The notes under the pieces: model-generated | What the model was told of the DNA's origin: nothing | Databases searched by the model: none | Seen by the model: the letters and a program-made list of their open reading frames with translations, nothing else | Made by a program: the position numbers and the translations under genes | Shown: positions 10,215-16,938 of the stretch, in pieces | Layout: the number at the start of each line of letters is the position of its first letter | Numbering within the stretch: the stretch's first letter is position 1 | Assembly: GCF_011684115.1 (NCBI RefSeq) | Contig: NZ_JAADJV010000005.1 | Span: 1 to 64,000, forward strand | DNA length: 64,000 nt | DNA from: Rahnella aceris | GTDB lineage: Bacteria > Pseudomonadota > Gammaproteobacteria > Enterobacterales > Enterobacteriaceae | Reading direction: 5' to 3'

Positions 10215-10805
10215 TTACAGATTACGATCCAGGGTAATAAATACCTGCCCTAAAGCAGTCACTTCATCCACGCCACACTCGAAATGGCTTTCCTGACGCG
10301 TCACGCTCAGACGGTTACCAGGAATACGGGCCACATCATAAACGTCCAGATCACCATCAATGTCCAACAGCCAGCGACCATTGCCGGGATGTGTGCTGCC
10401 CAGATCGATAATCCATGAATGATTGCCTTTCACGATATACGCAGGCTGCGCCAGCGAATCGTCCAATAGCGAAGGGTCAACCGTCCAGAGGCCTTCTTCC
10501 TCAAGCTCCCCGCCGCGCAATCTCAATTTTTTAAGCTGACGGATTTCACCTGACGCCACGGCAGCCGAAGAGCTTGCATCCTGCATCGCGCCTTTGCCCG
10601 TTGCCAGCCAGCGCAACGAGACGCCGGTATCCAGCGCACAGGCCACGACCACATCACCGGGGAAATAATCTCTTCTTACCCAGGTACTTATCGTGCCAGA
10701 TGATAATCCATACAGATCCCCCAGTTCCTTCTGCATGCTAAAGCCGTAAGCCTGAAGCATACGCGTCAGAACAGCTTTTCCACCTTCAAGTTCATCTAAT
10801 TGCAT
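10215..10805 (-). CDS. cI: CI-type repressor of the tailocin (186 CI family)
   Basis: A 196-residue protein with an N-terminal CI helix-turn-helix domain (about 1-65, with MQKELGDLYGLSSGTISTW as the HTH) and a C-terminal oligomerisation domain, close in length to the 186 CI repressor (192). There is no LexA-like Ala-Gly cleavage site or Ser-Lys dyad that I can recognise, so induction probably needs an antirepressor and not RecA cleavage. The start is the ATG at 10805 behind CAGGGG; the longer reading frame upstream overlaps the operator region. It is divergent from the early genes. Confidence 0.85.
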   Translation of the reverse strand: MQLDELEGGKAVLTRMLQAYGFSMQKELGDLYGLSSGTISTWVRRDYFPGDVVVACALDTGVSLRWLATGKGAMQDASSSAAVASGEIRQLKKLRLRGGELEEEGLWTVDPSLLDDSLAQPAYIVKGNHSWIIDLGSTHPGNGRWLLDIDGDLDVYDVARIPGNRLSVTRQESHFECGVDEVTALGQVFITLDRNL

Positions 10806-10838
10806 CTGGCGAAAACCCCTGAATCTGTAAATATCATC

Positions 10839-10867
10839 TTGACAACTCGCAAATGCAAGTTTAGATT
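10839..10867 (+). promoter_or_regulatory. Early promoter with repressor operator candidate
   Basis: TTGACA (10839-10844) and TAGATT (10862-10867) are 17 nt apart and point toward the early genes. The spacer holds the dyad ACTCGCAAATGCAAGT (10845-10860), ACT-c-GCA-aa-TGC-a-AGT, symmetric except one base pair. Its reverse complement differs at a single base from a site upstream of ogr (25831-25846). The position between -35 and -10 fits a CI operator. Confidence 0.7.
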
Positions 10868-10937
10868 GATTATGTAATGTACCGACAGACGACCATGATA
10901 CCAAATTTACGGCGTCGTGGAGAAATAAGGAGACGCG

Positions 10938-11213
10938 ATGTTTTTAGGAACAGAGCAGCAGCGCCAAACCGGCCTGCGCCATATCGCTCATCTGAAAGAA
11001 ACTTATTTCGTTCAGAGTAAGAATCAGGTTGAGGTTATTTATGATCAGGCTCCTGAAAAATGGAAACTCACATTATGTTTTCACGCCGGTCTTAAACGCC
11101 ATCATACCTTACTGACATATTCACAATTAAATAATGAGGAAAAAATGAAAATAATGCAGGCATTATTATCACTTCGCCACTTCACGGCGATATTTAAAGG
11201 AGAACTTTACTGA
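10938..11213 (+). CDS. Small early tailocin protein of unknown function
   Basis: A 91-residue basic protein with many aromatic and histidine residues and no motif I recognise. A strong ribosome-binding site (AATAAGGAG) precedes the ATG. Its stop overlaps the next start by one base, so the two are translated together from the early promoter. In P2 and 186 this place is held by small early genes such as cox/apl and cII, but I see no helix-turn-helix here, so I do not assign either role. Confidence 0.7.
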   Translation: MFLGTEQQRQTGLRHIAHLKETYFVQSKNQVEVIYDQAPEKWKLTLCFHAGLKRHHTLLTYSQLNNEEKMKIMQALLSLRHFTAIFKGELY

Positions 11214-11434
11214 TGGCAGACTGGATAGATGAATCGCAGGAGTATCAGTTAAAAATCCTCGAAGCGCAGATTACGCAGGCAACCCGTACCCGGCCTGCAC
11301 TGTCGGCCTTCTTCTGCGTGGATTGTGATTCTCCGATTGCGGAGCCACGCAGGAAAATCATCCCCGGTGTACAGCGATGTATTGAATGTCAGGAAATTGA
11401 GGAGATTAAAAGAAAGAATTACCGCCCCGTATAA
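11213..11434 (+). CDS. TraR/DksA-type C4 zinc-finger protein
   Basis: A 73-residue protein with the DksA/TraR finger pattern CVDCDSPI...RR...PGVQRCIECQE (four cysteines, about residues 35-59). Such short TraR-like proteins are common in P2-like early regions (P2 orf78 type) and may act in the RNA polymerase secondary channel; that role is not shown for this one. It is coupled by a one-base overlap to the upstream gene. Confidence 0.88.
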   Translation: MADWIDESQEYQLKILEAQITQATRTRPALSAFFCVDCDSPIAEPRRKIIPGVQRCIECQEIEEIKRKNYRPV

Positions 11435-11472
11435 AAAGTCTAATTAATATTATTAAAATTAATCATCACGCT

Positions 11473-11490
11473 GGAAATAATATTATTTCC
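11473..11490. repeat. Perfect 18-bp palindrome upstream of replication gene A
   Basis: GGAAATAATATTATTTCC is fully self-complementary (nine bases per arm, no spacer) in the 93-bp gap before gene A. It could be a dimer-binding operator or a cruciform; nothing in the sequence decides between them. Confidence 0.7.
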
Positions 11491-11527
11491 GGAGAGGATT
11501 TTCTATTTTATTTTTCGGAATAAATGT

Positions 11528-13420
11528 ATGTCAGAGAATATCAGAGGCAGAACAATCCCTTCGCCCCCACCTGCATTTAACCGGACACCAGGGCAATATT
11601 TTGCGGGTACCTGGTGGTGGAATGCCCCCCGCGCAGCGCTCTGCAGCCCGCTGGAAAAACCACTGACCCGTGACTTTTGTCAGCGCCAGCAAACGGCCCT
11701 TTCTCAGCTGGCAGCACTGCCCCGTTGCGTGCGCACGCCGTTATATCAGCGGTATACATTTTTACTGGAAACTAAAGGAGTGCGCGTGGCGTTTCATTTC
11801 CTGATGACAGTTTTCACGCAACGCGTATGGCCGCGTATTAAGCTGGTAAATGCGCGAAACACACTGAATCGTCAAATCTCGCAAAAGCTACTCACTGAAG
11901 AAGAAATGTTTAACCGCTTGCCCGATCTTAATGATGACGGTCTGAGAAGGCTGGCCAACAAACTTGCCGTGCAAATGCAGGATGCCTATGAATATCACTG
12001 TGAATGCTGGCTGAAAAACCGTCCTGACGAACCCGGCATTTTGTTGCGCGACAGCACACAGCAGGAAATTTACAGCCATGTCGCCGCGATGGCACGTTCC
12101 TGCCGCGTACAACCTCTTTACTGGCAGAAATGGCAAAAAGGCCGTATGACAACGCATTCGGCTGTCGCAAGCATTTCACGTCTGGTCAGCGGCGAATGGT
12201 GGGAAAAACAGCTGCGTTCAAAACAGCGTTTGTGGCGGGAATCCCTGATGATTGCCTGCGGTTATGTCAGCCGCGCGACATCGCCTTATGCCAGTAAAAA
12301 CGCCATCCGTGACGTGGTATCACGCCGCTTATCCGCCATCAACTACCTGAAACAGTGCCAGCTCGAAAATGTTGAATCCGGTGAAACGCTGAGTTTGCTG
12401 GATACCGTATTGGCCAGCATTTCCAATCCCAAACTTCGTCGTATGGAACTGATGACGCTGATCGCCGGCGTCGAAGATGTCGCTGACCGGCAGCGCGACT
12501 GTGGGCTGTTTATTACGCTGACCACGCCGTCAAAATATCATCCGCTGAAAACCACCGGAACCCGTACTGCTCCAATCTTTAATAAGAAATGGGAGCAGCA
12601 CGCGTTTACCCCCAAAGATGCGCAGCGTTATCTGGTGGCTGTCTGGGCAAAAATCCGTACCACTTTTAAAGACCGGAACCTGAAAGTTTACGGCGTACGC
12701 GTCGTCGAACCGCATCATGACGGCACGCCGCACTGGCACATGATGTTGTTCACACCGCAGGATCAGCAGCAAAAAGTGACAGAGGTTATGCGCCGTTATG
12801 CTCTTGAAGAAGATTCGGATGAACCGGGTGCCGCTGAGTCACGTTTCAATTGCAAGCCGCTAAACCGGGGTGGCGCAGCCGGATATATCGCGAAATACGT
12901 CGCCAAGAATATCGATGGATACGCGCTCGATGGCGAAACCGATTTTGACTCTGGACGCTTGCTGACAGATATCGCCACTGCGGTCACCTCCTGGGCCTCG
13001 ACGTGGCGGATCCCACAATTCCACGCCATCGGTATTCCCTCAGTCGGCGCCTGGCGAGAATGCAGGCGGATCCGCTACCAGAATCTGACCAGCCGTTTTG
13101 ACGCACGGGTTGAAAACGTGCGCAGCGCTGCCGATGAAGGTGATTTCGCCCGTTATATTCAGGCACAGGGTGGTATTCACATTCCCCGCAAGGCGCAAAC
13201 GGTTCGCGTTGCCCGTCAACTCAGCGAGGAGAAAAATGCCTACGACGAGCCCCGCAATAAAGTCATCGGCATTTATGCCCCTCATCTGGGCATCTCTCAT
13301 ATTTTTCTGACACACACTGCACAGTGGCGGATTGTCCGTCACCGGCCTTCTTATACGGAAATATCGAAGATTCGTATACCTTGGAGTTCTGTCAATAACT
13401 GTGGATCGCCTCCCGCCTGA
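11528..13420 (+). CDS. A: P2 gpA-like rolling-circle replication initiator, shortened at the C-terminus
   Basis: A 630-residue homologue of P2 gpA (761 residues), which nicks the phage origin and starts rolling-circle replication. The HUH motif is present in VVEPHHDGTPHWHMMLF (about residues 396-412), and the two catalytic tyrosines in GYIAKYVAKN (about 450-459). The C-terminus stops soon after VNNCG, which in P2-like proteins is followed by roughly 100 more residues, so the tail end may have been lost with the adjacent head genes. The catalytic core looks intact. Keeping it in an element without terminase or integrase is odd. Confidence 0.9.
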   Translation: MSENIRGRTIPSPPPAFNRTPGQYFAGTWWWNAPRAALCSPLEKPLTRDFCQRQQTALSQLAALPRCVRTPLYQRYTFLLETKGVRVAFHFLMTVFTQRVWPRIKLVNARNTLNRQISQKLLTEEEMFNRLPDLNDDGLRRLANKLAVQMQDAYEYHCECWLKNRPDEPGILLRDSTQQEIYSHVAAMARSCRVQPLYWQKWQKGRMTTHSAVASISRLVSGEWWEKQLRSKQRLWRESLMIACGYVSRATSPYASKNAIRDVVSRRLSAINYLKQCQLENVESGETLSLLDTVLASISNPKLRRMELMTLIAGVEDVADRQRDCGLFITLTTPSKYHPLKTTGTRTAPIFNKKWEQHAFTPKDAQRYLVAVWAKIRTTFKDRNLKVYGVRVVEPHHDGTPHWHMMLFTPQDQQQKVTEVMRRYALEEDSDEPGAAESRFNCKPLNRGGAAGYIAKYVAKNIDGYALDGETDFDSGRLLTDIATAVTSWASTWRIPQFHAIGIPSVGAWRECRRIRYQNLTSRFDARVENVRSAADEGDFARYIQAQGGIHIPRKAQTVRVARQLSEEKNAYDEPRNKVIGIYAPHLGISHIFLTHTAQWRIVRHRPSYTEISKIRIPWSSVNNCGSPPA

Positions 13421-13506
13421 CAAAGTCAGTCATTGATACAAAAACCGCGCCAATAAAAATTCATACATAAATTCAATGGATTATAAATTTTAAAATACTC
13501 TGGCTG

Positions 13507-13551
13507 TTGACGTATCAGATCAATTAAAGAATACTGTATATAAACACAGTA
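13507..13551 (+). promoter_or_regulatory. LexA-controlled (SOS) promoter of the tailocin induction gene
   Basis: TTGACG (13507-13512) and AATACT (13530-13535) are 17 nt apart. The 20-mer TACTGTATATAAACACAGTA (13532-13551), with CTG-N10-CAG at its core, matches the LexA consensus and overlaps the -10. The only other box this good in the window is that of recA. It lies 18 bp upstream of the 64-residue ORF. Confidence 0.88.
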
Positions 13552-13568
13552 TCTGGCGAGGGGAGAAA

Positions 13569-13763
13569 ATGGAAAACCTGACTAAACAACAGTTAACGTT
13601 GTCCAGGATACAATTGATCGCAGACATTTCGCAGACGGCGCAATGCAATCCAAAAGAATTCCTGGTCGTGATGTCACTGATCTCAGAGCTGGCCAGCCAG
13701 GCGCTGACTGACGAGAACCAGGACGTTGTGTATTGCAACGGGAGCACTGACGACACCCACTGA
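13569..13763 (+). CDS. Small SOS-controlled protein, candidate antirepressor
   Basis: A 64-residue protein that I do not recognise by sequence. It is mostly helical, with a hydrophobic stretch EFLVVMSLISELA and an acidic C-terminus, and a strong RBS (GAGGGGAGAAA). The promoter is covered by a perfect LexA box. In phage 186 the LexA-controlled gene in the same role is tum, an antirepressor that inactivates CI. By position and control, not by similarity, this is the best candidate for the protein that links DNA damage to tailocin production. It does not look like DinI. Confidence 0.6.
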   Translation: MENLTKQQLTLSRIQLIADISQTAQCNPKEFLVVMSLISELASQALTDENQDVVYCNGSTDDTH

Positions 13764-13799
13764 TTGCCAGATCCTGCGGCGGTAGTAGCCAACATTACT

Positions 13800-13837
13800 G
13801 GCGCTTGCCCGACCGGTTTCCCTCCGGACTAAGCGCC
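13800..13837 (+). other. Hairpin between the SOS gene and the late promoter
   Basis: GGCGCTT (13800-13806) pairs with AAGCGCC (13831-13837), with an inner CCGG/CCGG pair around a TTTCCCT loop. There is no T tract, so it is not a standard terminator. It may insulate the SOS transcript from the late operon. Confidence 0.45.
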
Positions 13838-13873
13838 CCGCCCTTTCCCTCTCTTCGCTGTCTGCTTACCTGT

Positions 13874-13891
13874 TGTGCCAGCTGTTTCACA
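13874..13891 (+). promoter_or_regulatory. Ogr-type activator site of the X (lysis and tail) operon
   Basis: TGT-N12-ACA, the P2 late-promoter consensus for Ogr/Delta, is perfect here within TGTTGTGCCAGC. It lies 101 nt upstream of gene X, which leaves room for a start site about 55 nt after the centre of the box. Confidence 0.8.
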
Positions 13892-13974
13892 TCCCACTCA
13901 GATTGCCGCCCGGCGTGCTATTGCGCAGACTGAACTCACCTCCTGACGATTTCACTCACTTGTGGAGAAAGTTC

Positions 13975-14178
13975 ATGAAAGTCTATGCAGAACAGGGCGA
14001 TACCCTCGATTCTCTTTGCTGGCGCTATTACAACCGCACGGCACTCGTCGTCGAAAAAGTGTATGCCGCCAATATTGGCATCGCGGATTTAGGCCCGTTA
14101 TTACCTCACGGCACAGCCGTCTTTATGCCCGACATTGCAGAACAACCGGTTCAGGAAACGATCAAATTATGGGACTGA
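13975..14178 (+). CDS. X: Tail protein X (LysM-like baseplate/tube protein)
   Basis: A 67-residue protein, the same length as P2 gpX. It is a small LysM-like domain (YAEQGDTLDSLCWRYY) needed for tail assembly, thought to sit in the baseplate hub. The start is the ATG at 13975 with GGAG upstream; an earlier ATG in frame lies in the Ogr box and is rejected. In P2 X follows L, the last head gene; here it is the first late gene, marking the end of the head-gene deletion. Confidence 0.93.
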   Translation: MKVYAEQGDTLDSLCWRYYNRTALVVEKVYAANIGIADLGPLLPHGTAVFMPDIAEQPVQETIKLWD

Positions 14179-14390
14179 ATACGGAGCGCATCAGTTCAGG
14201 CTGCGCCTATTTCATCGCCACTTCGCTGACCTGGCTCGCCAGTCTGACATCGCAGGACGTCGCCTTTCTGGTCGGCTCAGCAGTTGGCGTCGGCACGTTT
14301 TTGATCAACTGGTACTACCGGCGCAAAAGCTATCAGTTGCTGGCACGTAAAGGTCTGAGCAAAGACGACTATGAAAACCTCAACTCTTAA
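14169..14390 (+). CDS. Holin (HP1-type small membrane protein)
   Basis: A 73-residue protein with two likely membrane segments (about 12-25 and 32-48) and a charged tail (YYRRKSYQLLARKGLSKDDYEN), the shape of class II HP1-family holins. It overlaps the end of X by ten bases and the start of the lysozyme by 20, so the lysis genes form one cassette. It would time inner-membrane opening for release of tailocin particles. Confidence 0.82.
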   Translation: MGLNTERISSGCAYFIATSLTWLASLTSQDVAFLVGSAVGVGTFLINWYYRRKSYQLLARKGLSKDDYENLNS

Positions 14391-14880
14391 ACGCTGTAGT
14401 GCCGCCGTGGTCCTGGGGCTGATGGCAGCACTGCCAGGCTACAGCTCTTTGCAGGTGTCAGAAGAGGGTCTGCGGTTGATCACCGATTTTGAAGGCTGTC
14501 AGCTGCAACCCTATCAATGCAGCGCTGGCGTATGGACCAGCGGCATCGGTCATACGGCCGGCGTTAAACCGGCACAGGAAGTCACCGAACATCAGGCCGC
14601 TGAAAACCTGCTGGGGGATATTCAGCAGACAGAGCGCGCCGTAAAAAAATGTATGCCGGTGATCATGCCGCAACCGGTTTTTGATGCCGTGGTGTCCTTC
14701 AGTTTTAACGTCGGCACCGGTGCCGCCTGTAAATCAACACTGGCGTTTTTCATCAACCAACAGCAGTGGCAACAAGCCTGCGACCAGTTGCCACGGTGGG
14801 TTTTCGTCAATGGCGAACGCAACCGGGGTCTGGAACGCAGGCGAAATGCCGAACGTACTCTCTGCCTGAAAGGAGTCTGA
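14371..14880 (+). CDS. K: Endolysin, GH24 muramidase (P2 gpK type) with signal-anchor N-terminus
   Basis: A 169-residue lysozyme that cuts the MurNAc-GlcNAc bond of peptidoglycan. The catalytic region has E-8aa-C-5aa-T spacing in FEGCQLQPYQCSAGVWT, with Cys in place of the T4 Asp; as I recall, P2 gpK has the same QCSAGVWT sequence, so this is not damage. An N-terminal hydrophobic segment (about 10-24) suggests SAR-type export. C-terminal RWVFVNGERNRGLERRR fits the family. Needed to release the particles. Confidence 0.94.
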   Translation: MKTSTLKRCSAAVVLGLMAALPGYSSLQVSEEGLRLITDFEGCQLQPYQCSAGVWTSGIGHTAGVKPAQEVTEHQAAENLLGDIQQTERAVKKCMPVIMPQPVFDAVVSFSFNVGTGAACKSTLAFFINQQQWQQACDQLPRWVFVNGERNRGLERRRNAERTLCLKGV

Positions 14881-15309
14881 ATGCGTCTGTTAACAGCACT
14901 TCTGGCGGGGATGGTTTTACTGGTCGCCATCCTGTTGCTTTCCAATCGCTCATTACAGCACGACCTCAACAATGCCAGTCAGCAACGCGATGCCCTGATT
15001 ACACAGTTACAACAACGCGAGCAGTTGATCGCCACACTGAACCAGCAAATACGCCAGCGCGAGCAAGCTGAACTGGCGTTACGCGAAGACCTGAACACCG
15101 CCCGGCAAGTGATGCAAAGCCGTGAGCAACAAAGGCAGAGGAGCCTCCATGATGATCCGCAAACCCGTCAGTGGGCTGACAGCAGTCTGCCTGCTGATAT
15201 CAGCCGGTTGCACCAGCGTCCCGCCTTCAGCTCCGCCAGCGATTATTTACGTTGGCTGTCCGGCGGTCAGCTCATGCCCTATTCCGGCCAGCAAACCGGC
15301 CACCAATGA
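14881..15309 (+). CDS. lysB: Inner-membrane spanin subunit LysB
   Basis: A 142-residue protein with an N-terminal membrane anchor (about 4-20) and a long periplasmic coiled coil rich in Gln and Arg (about 25-95), ending in a WADSSLPADISRLH segment typical of P2 LysB. As i-spanin it spans the periplasm with LysC and fuses the two membranes. It starts directly at the lysozyme stop (TGA-ATG). Confidence 0.88.
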   Translation: MRLLTALLAGMVLLVAILLLSNRSLQHDLNNASQQRDALITQLQQREQLIATLNQQIRQREQAELALREDLNTARQVMQSREQQRQRSLHDDPQTRQWADSSLPADISRLHQRPAFSSASDYLRWLSGGQLMPYSGQQTGHQ

Positions 15310-15439
15310 AGATCTGAGTACCGACATTCTTCAGCTGGAGTCCGCGCTGATGGATTGCGGCTTACAAATTGAAGCCATCAAAAAGTGTCAGGAGGCACAA
15401 CATGCAAAAACCGATTCAATTGCAACAACGGCTGATTGA
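15149..15439 (+). CDS. lysC: Outer-membrane spanin lipoprotein LysC
   Basis: A lipoprotein partly embedded in lysB in another frame. The start at MMIRKPVSG (15149) has AGAGGAG upstream. The signal ends with the lipobox LISAGC (Cys near residue 20), followed by a Pro-rich stretch. The overlap with lysB and the lipobox are the hallmarks of an o-spanin. The C-terminus extends into the start of gene R. Confidence 0.85.
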   Translation: MMIRKPVSGLTAVCLLISAGCTSVPPSAPPAIIYVGCPAVSSCPIPASKPATNEDLSTDILQLESALMDCGLQIEAIKKCQEAQHAKTDSIATTAD

Positions 15440-15863
15440 ACAGATCCCCTTGCTTGCGGCTACGCCTGAAAAACTGGTGATTGCCACCGGGCCGGGCAAT
15501 GTGGTGGCCACATCTGCACCTTCGCTTTCTTTTGAGTACCGCTATCCGCTGACAGTGACGATCACTGACGACGCGCTCAGCGAAACGCTGGTCGATCTGG
15601 CCGTGGTCACCGTTCTCGACTGGCTGCAGGTTAATCAGCCTGAAATTCTCGGCAACGCCTTGCACCGGCTAAATGATTTTACCTTCACTCAGCAGGAACG
15701 AAGCCTCGCTCTGGTGCTGCAACTGACAGAACGCGTCCAGGTAAGTGACAAGGATGAGGTGCGCACCATCACTCATCTCCCGGAACCGCCACTGCCAGAA
15801 AATGTGGCGCTGCCGCGTCAGGTTTATCTCAACGGCGAACTGATCAGCAGCTGGACGGTGTAA
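15402..15863 (+). CDS. R: Tail completion protein R
   Basis: A 153-residue homologue of P2 gpR (155 residues), recognised by the C-terminal YLNGELISSW motif and the LSFEYRYPL segment. In P2, R and S finish the head-proximal end of the tail. Here R is kept but S, which should follow directly, is absent. It overlaps the end of lysC and has its own RBS (CAGGAGG). Confidence 0.92.
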   Translation: MQKPIQLQQRLIEQIPLLAATPEKLVIATGPGNVVATSAPSLSFEYRYPLTVTITDDALSETLVDLAVVTVLDWLQVNQPEILGNALHRLNDFTFTQQERSLALVLQLTERVQVSDKDEVRTITHLPEPPLPENVALPRQVYLNGELISSWTV

Positions 15864-15875
15864 TCCGATAAACCT

Positions 15876-15896
15876 TGTTGTGTCAGCCGCTGGCGA
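15876..15896 (+). promoter_or_regulatory. Partial Ogr-type site upstream of the V operon
   Basis: TGTTGTGTCAGC repeats the left half of the boxes before X (TGTTGTGCCAGC) and FI (TGTTGTGCCACC), but the right-hand ACA half is CGA. P2 also has a late promoter in front of V. It lies about 65 nt upstream of V. The call rests on the shared left half and the position. Confidence 0.5.
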
Positions 15897-15944
15897 ACGG
15901 TCACCGGTTGTCGCTCAACCCTCTGAAACGGCATCCTTTATCCC

Positions 15945-16586
15945 ATGAACACGACTCTTCAACTCAACGACATAATGCGGCTGATTGGCAATCTGGTACG
16001 CATCGGCAAAGTCTCCGAACTGGATCTTGCCAACGCCCGCTGCCGCGTCAAAACGGGCAGCAACGTGACAGCCTGGCTGCCGTGGATGACGCATCGCGCC
16101 GGACGTACGCGCAGCTGGTGGGCGCCCTCCGTCGGTGAACAGGTTTTGCTGCTCTCGATGGGCGGCGAGCTTAATACGGCATTCGTGTTACCGGCAGTAT
16201 TTTCTGATGCTTCGCCCGCCCCATCTGCCTCGCCGGACGCCTTTCATCTGGCCTTCCCGGACGGCGCAGTTTTTGAATACGAACCGGCACAAAGCGCTCT
16301 GAAAGTGACGGGAATTAAAACAGCCGTGATTAACGCAGCGCAAAAGGTTGAGGTGACCGCACCCGAAATCCGCTGTACCGCCAGCACCCGCATCACGCTC
16401 GACACGCCGGAAGTAGTTTGCACCAGCAAACTGACTACCGGATCTCTCGAGGTGAAACAAGGCGGCACGCTGACCGGCAACTTAACCCACAGCGGCGGCA
16501 GCCTGACATCCAACGGCATCGTTGTGCACACTCACCGCCACAGCGGTGTTCAGACCGGCGGCGGTCAGACAGGAGGCCCGCAATGA
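15945..16586 (+). CDS. V: Baseplate spike protein V
   Basis: A 213-residue membrane-piercing spike (P2 gpV is 211). The N-terminal OB-like domain (about 10-95) leads into a repetitive beta-helix region (about 110-190) and ends in a HTHRHSG iron-binding tip followed by Gly/Gln-rich residues. In contractile tails the trimer breaches the target outer membrane. First gene of the baseplate operon V-W-J-I-H-G; its stop overlaps the W start (ATGA). Confidence 0.95.
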   Translation: MNTTLQLNDIMRLIGNLVRIGKVSELDLANARCRVKTGSNVTAWLPWMTHRAGRTRSWWAPSVGEQVLLLSMGGELNTAFVLPAVFSDASPAPSASPDAFHLAFPDGAVFEYEPAQSALKVTGIKTAVINAAQKVEVTAPEIRCTASTRITLDTPEVVCTSKLTTGSLEVKQGGTLTGNLTHSGGSLTSNGIVVHTHRHSGVQTGGGQTGGPQ

Positions 16587-16933
16587 GCAATCCCAAGTAC
16601 CTGGGGATGAACAGAAACAGCGGTATGGCTATCGAAGATCTCGACCATATCCGCCAGTCCGTGAGCGACATTTTGAATACACCGGTCGGTTCCAGAGTGA
16701 TGCGCCGCAATTACGGTTCGTTACTTTCTGAGCTGATCGACCAGCCGCAAAACGGCGCACTGCAACTGCAGATGATGGCAATTTGCTACACCGCATTGTT
16801 GCAGTGGGAACCCCGCATTTCACTGAATGCCATCACTTTCGAGACCGATTACACCGGCAAGATGGTGGTGGAACTGACCGGAAGCCGTAACGACACGGCA
16901 ACGGATTTTTCCCTGAATATTCCTGTGAGCTGA
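16583..16933 (+). CDS. W: Baseplate protein W (gp25-like)
   Basis: A 116-residue protein (P2 gpW 115) of the T4 gp25-like family that joins the baseplate wedge to the sheath. The EDLDHIRQSVSDILNTPVGSRVMRRNYGS region (core motif PVGSRVMRRNYGS) is diagnostic. It starts inside the V stop codon, so the two are coupled. Confidence 0.95.
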   Translation: MSNPKYLGMNRNSGMAIEDLDHIRQSVSDILNTPVGSRVMRRNYGSLLSELIDQPQNGALQLQMMAICYTALLQWEPRISLNAITFETDYTGKMVVELTGSRNDTATDFSLNIPVS

Positions 16934-16938
16934 CACTT

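Noticed and set aside
10806..10904. Longer start of the tailocin repressor
   Set aside because: The extension overlaps the early promoter and operator, has no homologue-like sequence, and a good ribosome-binding site precedes the internal ATG at 10805.
13040..13423. 127-codon minus-strand frame at the end of gene A
   Set aside because: It is antisense to conserved gpA sequence with no start signal or known domain.
14371..14880. Inactivated lysozyme because Cys replaces the catalytic Asp
   Set aside because: P2 gpK has Cys in the same QCSAGVWT context, so the change is a family feature, not a defect.
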